Positions 29,550 to 38,094 of a stretch of DNA of 64,000 bases are shown piece after piece. The DNA lies in contig AP017647.1 in the NCBI GenBank assembly GCA_003584625.1, forward strand, positions 187,501 through 251,500, in the 5' to 3' direction. The position numbers and the translations under genes were made by a program. The notes below the pieces were generated by a model. It was not told the DNA's origin, did not search any database, and saw nothing but the letters and a program-made list of their open reading frames with translations. Position 1 is the stretch's first letter; each line of letters begins with the position of its first letter. This DNA comes from Methanothermobacter sp. MT-2 (GTDB taxonomy: Archaea > Methanobacteriota > Methanobacteria > Methanobacteriales > DSM-23052).

Positions 29550-30410
29550 ATGGTTATACCCCGCCAGACAAGATTCGCACATATAACAAAGGCCCACCCA
29601 TGTTTCAATGAAAAAATCCACGACAAAGTAGGGAGAATACACCTACCCATCGCACCCAGATGTAACATACATTGCAAATTTTGCACCAGAGAAATAAGCG
29701 AATGCGAAATGCGCCCAGGAGTAACAGCAAGAGTCATGAGCGTGGACGACGCCATAAAACACGTTGAAAAAGTCACAAGGGAGATGCCAATATCAGTAAT
29801 AGGAGTTGCGGGTCCAGGAGATGCCCTAGCTAATGAAGAAACCTTTGAATTCTTTAAACGAGCCAATGAAAAATTCCCAGACCTCATAAAATGTATGAGC
29901 ACCAACGGCCTACTACTACCCGAAAAGGCAGATGAACTAGCCAAACTCGGCGTGAAAACCATAACAGTCACAGTAAATGCAATAGACCCTGAAATAGGTG
30001 AAAAAATCTACTCACATGTCAACTACAAGGGTAAAATTTACAATGGAAAAGAAGCCTTCAAAATACTCTCCAAAAACCAACTAGAAGGCATAGAAAAAGC
30101 CGCCAAAAACGGGATCATAGTCAAAGTCAACACAGTGCTTATACCAGGATTAAATGACGATCACATCATTGACATAGCCCGGGAAGTGAAAAAGAGGGGA
30201 GCCTCCCTAATGAACATAATACCACTCATACCACTAGCTGAAATGAAAAACTATCCCAGACCAACCTGTGCACAAATAGAAAAGGCAAGAGCCGAAGTGG
30301 AAAAAATAATACCTGTATTCAGGGCTTGCATGCAATGTCGTGCAGACGCCTATGGGATACCAGGCGAAAAAGACAAACACTTGGATCTAACACCAGCAAG
30401 TCACTACTAG
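29550..30410 (+). CDS. nifB: Radical SAM protein NifB (short form)
   Basis: 286 residues. KAHPCFNEKIHDKVGRIHLP, then the radical SAM motif CNIHCKFC with the NifB-type REISECEMRPGV, and the C-terminal CMQCRADAYGIPGEKD are the NifB fingerprints for two further clusters. The NifX/NafY-like C-terminal domain of bacterial NifB is absent, as usual in methanogens. NifB joins two [4Fe-4S] units with carbide into the 8Fe core cluster. No nitrogenase genes are in the window; the gene is the last of the marker operon. ATG 29550 has GGAG upstream; an alternative TTG (29541) overlaps the previous stop. Confidence 0.9.
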   Translation: MVIPRQTRFAHITKAHPCFNEKIHDKVGRIHLPIAPRCNIHCKFCTREISECEMRPGVTARVMSVDDAIKHVEKVTREMPISVIGVAGPGDALANEETFEFFKRANEKFPDLIKCMSTNGLLLPEKADELAKLGVKTITVTVNAIDPEIGEKIYSHVNYKGKIYNGKEAFKILSKNQLEGIEKAAKNGIIVKVNTVLIPGLNDDHIIDIAREVKKRGASLMNIIPLIPLAEMKNYPRPTCAQIEKARAEVEKIIPVFRACMQCRADAYGIPGEKDKHLDLTPASHY

Positions 30411-30426
30411 GGGGGGGTGAATCCAA

Positions 30427-31356
30427 TTGAAGACAATCAAATGGGAAGACAACCACCTCCTATTAATAGACCAGCGCAAACTACCAGACAAACTCGAATA
30501 CTTCAAATGTGAAAACTACAAGGATGTTATATTCGCCATAAAAAACATGATAGTAAGAGGAGCCCCCGCAATAGGAGTGGCAGCAGCCTTCGCAGTTGCA
30601 CTAGCCCACACAGCCGGTGAAAACCTTCAAAAAGCCGCCGAGGAGATTAAAGGCGCCCGGCCAACAGCCATCAACCTCCAATGGGCTGTTGAAAGAACAC
30701 TATCATCTGATTCTCCACTAGAAGAAGCCCTTAGAATATACAAGGAAGACATGGAGATTACAAGGGCCATAGGGAAACATGGGGCTGCCATAGTTGATGA
30801 TGGTGATACTATTCTCACACATTGTAATGCAGGCGCCCTTGCATGTGTAGATTATGGCACAGCCCTTGGAGTTATAAGGGCTGCTTACTATGAGGGTAAA
30901 CAGATAAAGGTTGTCTGTGATGAGACAAGGCCGCTTGGCCAAGGGGCTCGTTTAAGTGTATGGGAGCTTCAAATGGAAAAGATTCCTGTAAAGCTTATTG
31001 TGGATAGTGCTGCGGGTTATCTTATGCAGCGGGGTGAAATCGATAAGGTTATAATTGGGGCTGATAGAGTTGCTGAAGGCGGTGTTGTTAATAAGATAGG
31101 TTCTTTGATGGTTGCATTAGCCGCTAGAAGGTTTAATGTGCCTTTTTATGTTGCGGCTCCTAAAAGTACATTTGATTGGGAGAATAGTATATATGATACT
31201 ATTATCGAGGAAAGAAGTTCTGATGAGGTATTATATTATGGGGGTTGTAGGATAGCTCCAAAGAATACTAAGATTATTAACCCGGCTTTTGATATTGTAC
31301 CATCAGATCTTATAACAGCTATAATAACAGAGGATGGTATAATAGATCCTATTTAG
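30427..31356 (+). CDS. mtnA: S-methyl-5-thioribose-1-phosphate isomerase
   Basis: 309 residues of the eIF2B/MtnA family. MIVRGAPAIGVAAAFAVAL, HCNAGALACVDYGTALGVI (catalytic Cys), DETRPLGQGARLSVWEL and GADRVAEGGVVNKIGSL (catalytic Asp) are all present and closer to MtnA than to ribose-1,5-bisphosphate isomerase. It recycles methylthioadenosine-derived sugar phosphate from SAM radical and polyamine chemistry. TTG start with GGGGTGA upstream. Base composition changes visibly from about 30780 on (more G and T) within an intact frame. Confidence 0.85.
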   Translation: MKTIKWEDNHLLLIDQRKLPDKLEYFKCENYKDVIFAIKNMIVRGAPAIGVAAAFAVALAHTAGENLQKAAEEIKGARPTAINLQWAVERTLSSDSPLEEALRIYKEDMEITRAIGKHGAAIVDDGDTILTHCNAGALACVDYGTALGVIRAAYYEGKQIKVVCDETRPLGQGARLSVWELQMEKIPVKLIVDSAAGYLMQRGEIDKVIIGADRVAEGGVVNKIGSLMVALAARRFNVPFYVAAPKSTFDWENSIYDTIIEERSSDEVLYYGGCRIAPKNTKIINPAFDIVPSDLITAIITEDGIIDPI

Positions 31357-32381
31357 GCTTTGCGGATTTTTGCATCGATTGCAATCTGCCAAACCCCTGG
31401 ACTCTTTGATTTAACCATCCTCTTGTGGAGTATCTTCACCTTGGATGGCTGTGCAGCTTCTATTAAATGTTTTATTGGGGTTTCAAAGTTTCTTGCGAAT
31501 TCATAGTAGTGTATTATCCCACCATCTTTTATAATGTCCATTGCAATGTCTAGAAATTCCCTGGCACTTGCCGGGAGATTCATTATGATCCGATCAACCT
31601 TTTTGGGTATTTTATCTGCCACTTTTCTTATGTCTCCTTGGCATGGTATGATTTCATGGGCCTTGTTTAACTTGATGTTCTCTTTAAGGTATTTTATGGC
31701 TAGGGGGTTAATATCAACTGCATAGATCCTAGAGGCTTTCTTGTGTCTTGCAATGGCGAGGGAGAATGGTCCGACACCAGCGAACATGTCAAGGACTACT
31801 TCTCCTTTTTGCACTTGTCTTGCTACTCTTTCTCTTTCATTGGCAAGTCTAGGGCTGAAATAGACTTTTTTTATGTCTAGTTTCATCCTTGTGGAATATT
31901 CAACATGGATTGTTTGACTGGAATCTTCACCTGCAAGATGTTCAAAATCCCTTATACGCACAACACCTTTAACTTCACTTTTTTTTCTGAATACTCCTCG
32001 TTTTTTCGTGAATTTTAAGGCAGCCTCCCCTATAAGATGTTTGTATTCTTCCAGTTCATTTGGAATTTCGAGGATGACAATGTCGCCTATGATATCAAAG
32101 GATCTTCTTATCTTATCAACTATCTTATCATCTATTTTATCCTTTAAAATCTCCTTAAAATCCCTGGGATGTTTATTCTTTTCTTTGAATGTTGTTTCGA
32201 TAATGGAAGCGCTTTCATGGATCTTACCAGGATCCACAAACTCCCTGATTGGTATGAACACGAAATTATCATCCCTCTTAATCATGAAATTAGATTCTAT
32301 AATAGAATCCTTAACCAATTTTTTTATCACTTTATCAGCATACCTTTTAGGAATCTTTAAACCCTTCAAATTATCCCTCAC
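31353..32381 (-). CDS. trm5: tRNA (guanine37-N1)-methyltransferase Trm5
   Basis: 342 residues. An N-terminal region of about 150 residues (with [17 protein letters not shown]) precedes a class I methyltransferase domain: [19 protein letters not shown] (motif I), [19 protein letters not shown] (motif II) and [13 protein letters not shown] (NPPxxx-like motif IV, here NLPASA). This is the archaeal Trm5 pattern, methylating G37 to m1G37 for reading-frame maintenance; related Taw2 enzymes of wyosine synthesis are shorter in the N-terminus. The start is probably GTG 32381. Converges with mtnA, overlapping 4 bases. Confidence 0.85.
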   Translation of the reverse strand: MRDNLKGLKIPKRYADKVIKKLVKDSIIESNFMIKRDDNFVFIPIREFVDPGKIHESASIIETTFKEKNKHPRDFKEILKDKIDDKIVDKIRRSFDIIGDIVILEIPNELEEYKHLIGEAALKFTKKRGVFRKKSEVKGVVRIRDFEHLAGEDSSQTIHVEYSTRMKLDIKKVYFSPRLANERERVARQVQKGEVVLDMFAGVGPFSLAIARHKKASRIYAVDINPLAIKYLKENIKLNKAHEIIPCQGDIRKVADKIPKKVDRIIMNLPASAREFLDIAMDIIKDGGIIHYYEFARNFETPIKHLIEAAQPSKVKILHKRMVKSKSPGVWQIAIDAKIRKA

Positions 32382-32446
32382 ACCCTAAAAAAATCCATTA
32401 AAATAATATTATCCATATATCAATATAAAAGGAGTGGGGAGATGAC

Positions 32447-33247
32447 ATGCTCTACATCATAGGCCTAGGACTTTATGATGAAGATGACATTTCAATCAAG
32501 GGCATGAAAGCCCTTAAAAAATGTGAAAGGATATTCGCAGAATTTTACACAGCAAAATTAAAAAACCAGAGCTTATCATCCATAAAAAAAGAACTTGGAA
32601 AAGAAATCAAAGTTCTGGGGAGAAAAGAGATAGAAGAAAAAATGATACCACTAAAAAACGCCCAAAAATGGAACGTAGCATTCCTAGTCCCAGGAGATCC
32701 GCTAGTAGCCACAACACACTCCAACCTAATATTAGAAGCCAAAAAAAATAACATTAAAACAAGGATAATACACTCATCATCCATATTCTCAGCAGCCCCA
32801 GGCCTCGCAGGCCTACAAATATACAAGTTCGGTAAAACAACCACAATACCATTCCCAGAAAAAAACTATTTTCCCCACTCACCATACCTCACAATAAAAG
32901 ACAACATGAAATATAATGCCCACAGTCTCATATTACTAGATATAAAAGCAGATGAAAACAGGTACATGAGCGCAAACGAAGGCCTAGAATACCTACTAAA
33001 AATCGAAAAAGAAAGACAGGAAAATATAATCTGCGAAGATTCATTAGCTGTTGTAGTGGCCAGAGCAGGATCCCAGGACCCGCTTGTAAGGGCTGATAGG
33101 ATAAAAACACTTATAGGTGAAGATTTCGGCAAACCACTCCATTGTATTATCATCCCTTCAAAATTACACTTCCTAGAAGCAGAATATCTCACAAAGATTG
33201 GGGGCGCCCCACCAGAAATCATGGAGGAAGAGAATGAAACACCATGA
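32447..33247 (+). CDS. dphB: Diphthine synthase
   Basis: 266 residues, tetrapyrrole-methylase fold. IIGLGLYDEDDISIKGMKAL at the N-terminus, FLVPGDPLVATTHSNLI (SAM-binding GDP), YKFGKTTTIPFPEKNYFP and VVVARAGSQDPLVRADRI are typical of DphB, which trimethylates the modified histidine of elongation factor 2 in diphthamide synthesis. GGAGTGGGG and a TATA (CCATATATCAATATAAAAG) lie upstream. The end overlaps the methyltransferase gene by 14 bases. Confidence 0.92.
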   Translation: MLYIIGLGLYDEDDISIKGMKALKKCERIFAEFYTAKLKNQSLSSIKKELGKEIKVLGRKEIEEKMIPLKNAQKWNVAFLVPGDPLVATTHSNLILEAKKNNIKTRIIHSSSIFSAAPGLAGLQIYKFGKTTTIPFPEKNYFPHSPYLTIKDNMKYNAHSLILLDIKADENRYMSANEGLEYLLKIEKERQENIICEDSLAVVVARAGSQDPLVRADRIKTLIGEDFGKPLHCIIIPSKLHFLEAEYLTKIGGAPPEIMEEENETP

Positions 33248-33794
33248 CGCCGGTAAAACAACCCGAGACATACTAGATGCAAAGAAAGTCATAAAAACCC
33301 TAAAAATCCAAGATAGGATAACATTCATCGACGCAGGCTGCGGTGACGGTTTCATATCCATCGAAGCCTCAAAAAACATGAAAAATGGCAAAATCTACTC
33401 AATTGACATCTATGAAAAATCCATTAACATACTAAAAAAGGCAATAAAAAAAGAAAATATCAAAAACATCACAGCAATCCTAGGAGACATAACAAAAAAA
33501 CTTCCAATCCCAGAATCAACAGCAGACATCTACTTCATGGCCAACGTACTACACGGCCTGGTGGCTAACAAGAGAATTGAACCAGCCATGAAAGAAATAA
33601 AACGGGTGCTGAAACCTAATGGTAGGTTAGCCATTGTAGAATTCAAGAAAGGGCCAAAGCCGGGGCCGCATCCAAGTCTAAGATTAGATCCTGATGAAAC
33701 CTCTAATATTTTAAAATCCTATGGTTTTCACACAATCAAAATAGAGGATGTTGGACCATACCATTACATTCTAGTGGCAAAGAGGTCAGTATAA
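33234..33794 (+). CDS. SAM-dependent methyltransferase (UbiE/Methyltransf_11 type)
   Basis: 186 residues. ITFIDAGCGDGFISIEASK is motif I (DxGCGxG), IDIYEKSINILKK motif II, FMANVLHGL and RVLKPNGRLAIVEFKKGPKPGPH motifs IV-VI. Substrate unknown; such proteins methylate small molecules or occasionally arsenic. ATG 33234 is preceded by GGAGGAAGA inside the end of dphB, so it is co-transcribed with it. Converges with the ArcS-like gene, 9 bases overlap. Confidence 0.8.
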   Translation: MKHHDAGKTTRDILDAKKVIKTLKIQDRITFIDAGCGDGFISIEASKNMKNGKIYSIDIYEKSINILKKAIKKENIKNITAILGDITKKLPIPESTADIYFMANVLHGLVANKRIEPAMKEIKRVLKPNGRLAIVEFKKGPKPGPHPSLRLDPDETSNILKSYGFHTIKIEDVGPYHYILVAKRSV

Positions 33795-34517
33795 CCTTGT
33801 ATATTTTTGGAGATACTCCTGAAATTCATCATCTAGTATGCGCAGGGCTGTCATGTTAACTGGTGAAGTGGCTGCCTTCTCCTCCACAAGATTCCTTAAA
33901 GTCCCAGATTTTATATGCTCTCTCACTTCCCTTATGACAAAATCTAGGGTCTTTTTATTGTAACTGCGAAGTTCGGCCTCCTCTAACTCATATATTTTAT
34001 ACTTGTCTAATTGGTATGAATGGTTAGGTGTCATTAGAATGTTAAGGTAACTGTAGAATTTACATATTGCATCTGTGAAGAGATCAACCCCAATATAGGC
34101 AAGTAAAGGTACGAATGAAGCTTCTGAAAATGGAAAACATAATAGCGTGTTGGGTTTTATACTTTCACGTATTCTAACAATTAATCTGACAAGGTCCATG
34201 GGTTTTGTGAGTAATTCATCACCATTGGCGATTATAAGCCTTCTAAAGCCTAGGCTTTCAAGTTTCATCGCACATTTAACTCTCAAATCAATGTATTTAC
34301 CCCCATGGATAACCGCATATTCACTATCTGAAGATCTTGCATTTTTTATTGTTTCTTTCACACTCCATTCAGCTATTTCCATGGGAACATTATATGGTAT
34401 GGGCTGATCACGTGCAAAATCTATGGATTCATATTCTATAAGTGCTGGAGTTTCCATCTCTCCCATTTTACCGAGACGGGCCGGTCCATCATGAATTTTG
34501 ATCTCGAAGCTATTCAT
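33786..34517 (-). CDS. TGT/ArcS-like protein (archaeosine pathway)
   Basis: 243 residues. DGPARLGKMGEMETPALIEY at the N-terminus and IPYNVPMEIAEWSVKETI resemble the TGT-like N-terminal domain of archaeosine synthase ArcS, which converts preQ0 at tRNA G15 to archaeosine. The full ArcS is more than twice this length and ends in a PUA domain, and neither the PUA nor the central part is seen here. It may be one subunit of a split enzyme or a paralogue. Divergent from hdrC, with a minus-strand TATA (GGTTATATACC) 30 bases before the start. Confidence 0.6.
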   Translation of the reverse strand: MNSFEIKIHDGPARLGKMGEMETPALIEYESIDFARDQPIPYNVPMEIAEWSVKETIKNARSSDSEYAVIHGGKYIDLRVKCAMKLESLGFRRLIIANGDELLTKPMDLVRLIVRIRESIKPNTLLCFPFSEASFVPLLAYIGVDLFTDAICKFYSYLNILMTPNHSYQLDKYKIYELEEAELRSYNKKTLDFVIREVREHIKSGTLRNLVEEKAATSPVNMTALRILDDEFQEYLQKYTRLY

Positions 34518-34547
34518 GGGCTCACAAGTATGATCTTTTATTTAATG

Positions 34548-34558
34548 GTATATAACCA
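34548..34558 (-). promoter_or_regulatory. TATA box for the ArcS-like gene
   Basis: On the minus strand GGTTATATACC lies about 31-41 bases before ATG 34517, the expected archaeal distance. It directly abuts the palindrome at 34559-34581. Confidence 0.5.
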
Positions 34559-34581
34559 AGTGTAACCTAAAAGGTTACACT
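34559..34581. promoter_or_regulatory. Perfect 9-bp palindrome, candidate operator of the hdrC region
   Basis: AGTGTAACC (34559-34567) and GGTTACACT (34573-34581) are perfect inverted arms around TAAAA, with partial symmetry continuing outward (CCA/TGG). It sits between the two divergent TATA boxes, 18 bases upstream of the hdrC TATA and next to the one for the ArcS-like gene. This is typical of a dimeric regulator site; which regulator is unknown. Confidence 0.6.
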
Positions 34582-34598
34582 ATGGTGATTTTTAGTAA

Positions 34599-34609
34599 GC
34601 TATATATAC
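34599..34609 (+). promoter_or_regulatory. TATA box for hdrC
   Basis: GCTATATATAC lies about 63-73 bases before the upstream hdrC start at 34672, giving a leader of about 40 bases. Confidence 0.5.
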
Positions 34610-34671
34610 AGAGCACATCCAGACCCCAAATAGGGAACCAGTGACATCCCCCCAAGCAGGGCGTGAAAACA

Positions 34672-35487
34672 ATGTCAATATTAGAACGCCTAAAAAGAAT
34701 ATTAACGGGTGAGGAAGAAGCCAAAGAAAAATCAGAGGAAGTTAAAGAGAAACTTGCAGAGGCTGAAGAGAAGGTCGAAGAAAAATCAGAGGAAGTTAAA
34801 GAGAAACTTGCAGAGGCTGAAGAGAAGGTCGAAGAAAAATCAGAGGAAGTTAAAGAGGCTGAAGAATCGCCCAAAGAGGAAGCTGAAGAGGAAGAAATTG
34901 AAGAAGAAAAACCCGAAAGGAGTGATATAATGACCCTTCTAAAAGGAGAAGAAGAACTTATAAGAAGAAGCGATATAGACAAGGAATTCTCCGAGAAAGT
35001 GAAAGCAGCTGGTGGAGAAAGCCTTGAATATTGCTTCCAATGCGGAACCTGCACAGGATCCTGCCCATCAGGCAGAAGAACACCCTACAAGGTACGTCAG
35101 ATAATCAGAAAAGCAAACATGGGCCTAAAAGACCAGATTCTACCAGACCCAACCTTATGGATGTGCACAACCTGTTACGCATGCCAGGAAAGATGCCCAA
35201 GAAAAGTCAAAATAGTTGATGTCATAAAACTAATAAGGAACGAAGCAGCAAAAGCAGGATACATGTCCCCAGTACACAAAGCCGTGGGATCATTTGTTAT
35301 AAAAACAGGGCACGGAGTGCCAATAGACGACGCCACAAAACAATTAAGGGACGCTGTGGGCCTAGGAGAGCTGCCACCAACAACACATTCATTCCCAGGA
35401 GCTTTAGAAGAAGTGCAGAAGATAATAAAAACAACAGGATTCGATTCACTCATAGGATACAACTGGGAGACCGGTGAAATAGAATAA
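34672..35487 (+). CDS. hdrC: Heterodisulfide reductase subunit C with N-terminal extension
   Basis: The C-terminal 185 residues are a complete HdrC with two [4Fe-4S] motifs, [12 protein letters not shown] and [12 protein letters not shown]; with HdrA and HdrB it reduces CoM-S-S-CoB. Ahead lie about 86 acidic, coiled-coil-like residues ([18 protein letters not shown] repeated twice, then Glu-rich). The canonical start is the internal ATG 34930 ([10 protein letters not shown]), preceded by AGGAGTGAT at ideal spacing; the outer ATG 34672 has GGGCGTGA. Either two proteins are made, or the extension is a real fusion. The frame is open throughout. hdrB follows 14 bases later. Confidence 0.9.
   Translation: MSILERLKRILTGEEEAKEKSEEVKEKLAEAEEKVEEKSEEVKEKLAEAEEKVEEKSEEVKEAEESPKEEAEEEEIEEEKPERSDIMTLLKGEEELIRRSDIDKEFSEKVKAAGGESLEYCFQCGTCTGSCPSGRRTPYKVRQIIRKANMGLKDQILPDPTLWMCTTCYACQERCPRKVKIVDVIKLIRNEAAKAGYMSPVHKAVGSFVIKTGHGVPIDDATKQLRDAVGLGELPPTTHSFPGALEEVQKIIKTTGFDSLIGYNWETGEIE
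34723..34857 (+). repeat. 54-base tandem repeat, 2.5 copies, in the hdrC extension
   Basis: Copy A (34723-34776) and copy B (34777-34830) differ at one base; a half copy follows (34831-34857). The unit is 18 codons, so copy-number changes keep the frame. It encodes the [18 protein letters not shown] coiled-coil-like unit. Near identity suggests a recent duplication. Confidence 0.9.
34916..34932 (+). promoter_or_regulatory. Internal ribosome binding site and start of canonical HdrC
   Basis: AGGAGTGAT followed 3 bases later by ATG 34930, inside the longer frame. It is a better site than that of the outer start and gives a 185-residue protein, the usual HdrC length. Confidence 0.75.
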
Positions 35488-35501
35488 TGGAGGCTGAAAA
35501 G

Positions 35502-36419
35502 ATGGCATTCGCATACTTTTTAGGTTGTATAATGAACAACAGGTACCCAGGGATAGAAAAAGCAACAAGAGTATTATTCGATAAACTAGGAATAGAATTA
35601 AAGGACATGGAAGGAGCATCCTGCTGCCCAGCCCCAGGAGTGTTCGGGTCATTTGACAGGACAACATGGGCATCCATCGCAGCAAGGAACATAACAATCG
35701 CAGAGGAAATGGACGCTGACCTCATGACAGAATGTAACGGATGCTTCGGTTCACTATTCGAAACAAACCACCTACTAAAAGAAAATGAAGAAATGAAAAA
35801 CAAAGTCAACGAAGTGCTCAAGGAGGTTGGCAGAGAATACAAGGGAAAAATCAATGTAAGACACTTTGCAGAAGTATTATATAATGATGTTGGACTCGAC
35901 AAATTATCAGAACTCGTTAAAAGACCACTCAATTTAAATGTGGCAGTACACTATGGCTGTCACTTTCTGAAACCAAGCGAAGAGATAGGCATAGACAACC
36001 CAGAGAATCCAACAATCCTAGATGAACTTGTAGAGGTTACAGGCGCCAAATCAGTACCATACAAGGATAAGATGATGTGCTGTGGCGCAGGTGGAGGTGT
36101 GAGATCTCGAGACCTAAATGTTGCATTAGATTTCACACGAGAGAAACTAATAAACATGCAAGAGGCAGGAGCTGATGTCATAGTCAATGTATGCCCATTC
36201 TGCCACCTACAATTCGACAGAGGACAAATAGAAATCAAAGAAGAATTCGGGGAAGAATACAACATGCCAGTACTCCACCTTGCACAACTGCTAGGACTTG
36301 CAATGGATCTTGACATAAGAGACATAGTCATAGATGCACACAATATCGAAGTCGATCCAGTGATAAGAAAGATAGAGGAATCCTTAGCCGAAAAGGATAT
36401 CACAATAGGGGGAGAATAG
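35502..36419 (+). CDS. hdrB: Heterodisulfide reductase subunit B
   Basis: 305 residues. [19 protein letters not shown] at the N-terminus and the two CCG-type motifs ([11 protein letters not shown] with later [15 protein letters not shown] with [11 protein letters not shown] and [11 protein letters not shown]) bind the non-cubane clusters where CoM-S-S-CoB is split. Partner of HdrC in the soluble HdrABC-Mvh complex; hdrA and mvh are not in the window. ATG 35502 has GGAGG upstream; an ATG at 35487 within the hdrC end is less likely. Confidence 0.95.
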   Translation: MAFAYFLGCIMNNRYPGIEKATRVLFDKLGIELKDMEGASCCPAPGVFGSFDRTTWASIAARNITIAEEMDADLMTECNGCFGSLFETNHLLKENEEMKNKVNEVLKEVGREYKGKINVRHFAEVLYNDVGLDKLSELVKRPLNLNVAVHYGCHFLKPSEEIGIDNPENPTILDELVEVTGAKSVPYKDKMMCCGAGGGVRSRDLNVALDFTREKLINMQEAGADVIVNVCPFCHLQFDRGQIEIKEEFGEEYNMPVLHLAQLLGLAMDLDIRDIVIDAHNIEVDPVIRKIEESLAEKDITIGGE

Positions 36420-36439
36420 AAAAAATCCCCATTCCCTAC

Positions 36440-36453
36440 TCTTTTTTTCTTTA
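36440..36453 (+). terminator. Poly-T terminator after hdrCB
   Basis: CTCTTTTTTTCTTT follows the hdrB stop by about 22 bases, before the next promoter, matching the U-rich intrinsic signal of archaeal RNA polymerase. No hairpin is visible. Confidence 0.5.
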
Positions 36454-36460
36454 GAAAATT

Positions 36461-36472
36461 ACTTATATAATA
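36461..36472 (+). promoter_or_regulatory. TATA box for the DUF749-DUF2096 pair
   Basis: ACTTATATAATA lies about 50-60 bases before the TTG start at 36521. Confidence 0.45.
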
Positions 36473-36520
36473 AACACAACTAGTTTTTTATAAAGGTTTA
36501 AAAATTGAGGTGTATCCATA

Positions 36521-36787
36521 TTGTTCATAGCAACTTTGCAAGGAATCTACAAATACGCAGAATTGCCCGAAAAATACGCTAAATTTGCAGATTTCCACGC
36601 AGCATTAAAAAATAAGGATATAAAAGAAAATGAGGAAATAGCAGTATTGAACATAGTAGGTACTAACAGCTACCATGTACTATTCCTAGAATCCTATAAT
36701 AACTTGGATGAAATCATAAAAGAGCTTAAAGAAGCAGGTGCCAAGATAAACCACACTTCATTAAAGATCCTGGAAGGACACTTATGA
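36521..36787 (+). CDS. DUF749 family protein
   Basis: 88 residues, alpha/beta, no cysteine cluster. MFIATLQGIYKYAELPEKYA and NSYHVLFLESYNNLDEIIKEL match the DUF749 family, known from Methanobacteriales and Methanococcales near hdr genes; no function is established. TTG start with GAGGTG upstream. Its stop overlaps the DUF2096 start by 4 bases. Confidence 0.75.
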   Translation: MFIATLQGIYKYAELPEKYAKFADFHAALKNKDIKENEEIAVLNIVGTNSYHVLFLESYNNLDEIIKELKEAGAKINHTSLKILEGHL

Positions 36788-37308
36788 CCATACCAGCAGA
36801 ACAAACCTGGATGGTGCTATTAAATTTATTAACAGATCTGAAAAAACGGGGATTAGAAGTACCCAAGAGTATAAACGAGGAAATGCGACTAGTAAAAGCA
36901 TCCATAAACTTTTACAAAACAGACACAAGCAATCCCCAGATGATAAAAGAATTGAAAAGAATAAATGAGATGCTAAACGAGATCCAAGAAACCCTCTTAG
37001 ACATTGCAGAAACAATCAACAAAGACTACCAGGAACAATGGATCGAAAAACTTAAAAAAGCCTCACTAGGAGAAGAAATATATAAAGTGCCAAAGACAAA
37101 AGCACGCTTCGTGGTCGGAACACCACCAGGATTCTCAATTGCAAGAGTCCACCTACAAGAGCCACTATCAGAAGATAGAGTCCAAGAAATAGCAGAAGAA
37201 CACAACCTCATCATAGAATTCGAAGAAGACGACCTAATAGCAGTCTACGGAGAAAAAGAGAATATAAAACGGGGTCTCAAAGACATAGCCTCCTTCTTCC
37301 ACGAATAA
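36784..37308 (+). CDS. DUF2096 family protein
   Basis: 174 residues. The first half is helical (QTWMVLLNLLTDLKKRGLEVP; NEMLNEIQETLLDIAETINK), and the second half is an alpha/beta domain with GTPPGFSIARVHLQEPLSEDRVQ. It matches the methanogen-specific DUF2096 family of unknown function. Coupled to DUF749 by a 4-base overlap, so the two gene products probably act together. Confidence 0.75.
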   Translation: MTIPAEQTWMVLLNLLTDLKKRGLEVPKSINEEMRLVKASINFYKTDTSNPQMIKELKRINEMLNEIQETLLDIAETINKDYQEQWIEKLKKASLGEEIYKVPKTKARFVVGTPPGFSIARVHLQEPLSEDRVQEIAEEHNLIIEFEEDDLIAVYGEKENIKRGLKDIASFFHE

Positions 37309-37340
37309 AAAACCCCAAAAAAAAGAGTGTGTGGTGAACC

Positions 37341-37994
37341 ATGAAAATACTTGCACTTAGCGACCTCCATGGCATAAACCCAAAAACAATCCACCAATAC
37401 CTCGAAGAAAACAAAATAGACCTTATAATAATAGCCGGAGACATAACACACTTCGGACCACCAGAACTCGCAAAGGACATACTAGACGACATAGCAGCCC
37501 ATAAAATCCCAGTAATAGCAGTCCCAGGAAACTGCGACCCCCACACTATACACTCCCACATAGAAAATTCAAAAGCACTAAACCTCCACGCCAAAACCAT
37601 CAACATAAAAGGACTCTCATTCTGTGGCCTGGGAGGATCAAATCCAACACCATTCAACACCCCACTAGAATTTGAAGAAAATGAAATATACAAAATCCTC
37701 AAGGAAACCATACCTGACAATATCACAATCCTTATAACACATGCACCCCCATATGGAACACAAACAGACAAACTACCAAACGGCGAACACGTAGGAAGCA
37801 AAAGTATAAGGAAGATAATAGAAGAACACCAACCAAAAATCAACATCTGCGGACACATCCATGAAAGCAGGGGACAAGACAGGATAGGAGACACCATCAT
37901 AATAAACCCTGGAGAATCATCCAAAGGAGAAGCATGCCTAATAAAAATATCAGATGATGGAAAAATAAACACCCAACTCATAAAACTAGACTAA
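37341..37994 (+). CDS. Calcineurin-like metallophosphoesterase
   Basis: 217 residues. All metal motifs are present: LALSDLHGI (DxH), IIAGDITHFGP (GDxxH), VPGNCDPHT (GNCD), ITHAPPYG and ICGHIHESRG (GHxH). It resembles the YfcE/PP-type archaeal phosphoesterases, generally active on phosphodiesters; the physiological substrate is unknown. Starts at ATG 37341 with GTGTGGTG upstream, 32 bases after DUF2096. Confidence 0.85.
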   Translation: MKILALSDLHGINPKTIHQYLEENKIDLIIIAGDITHFGPPELAKDILDDIAAHKIPVIAVPGNCDPHTIHSHIENSKALNLHAKTINIKGLSFCGLGGSNPTPFNTPLEFEENEIYKILKETIPDNITILITHAPPYGTQTDKLPNGEHVGSKSIRKIIEEHQPKINICGHIHESRGQDRIGDTIIINPGESSKGEACLIKISDDGKINTQLIKLD

Positions 37995-38094
37995 ACTATA
38001 AAAATTAGGGTTCTAATCCCAACTCCCAATATCTCTTCTCATATCCCCCCTCCAGTATTTATCTTCCTTTCTTTTTTCTGTGAGGTGAAGAAAT

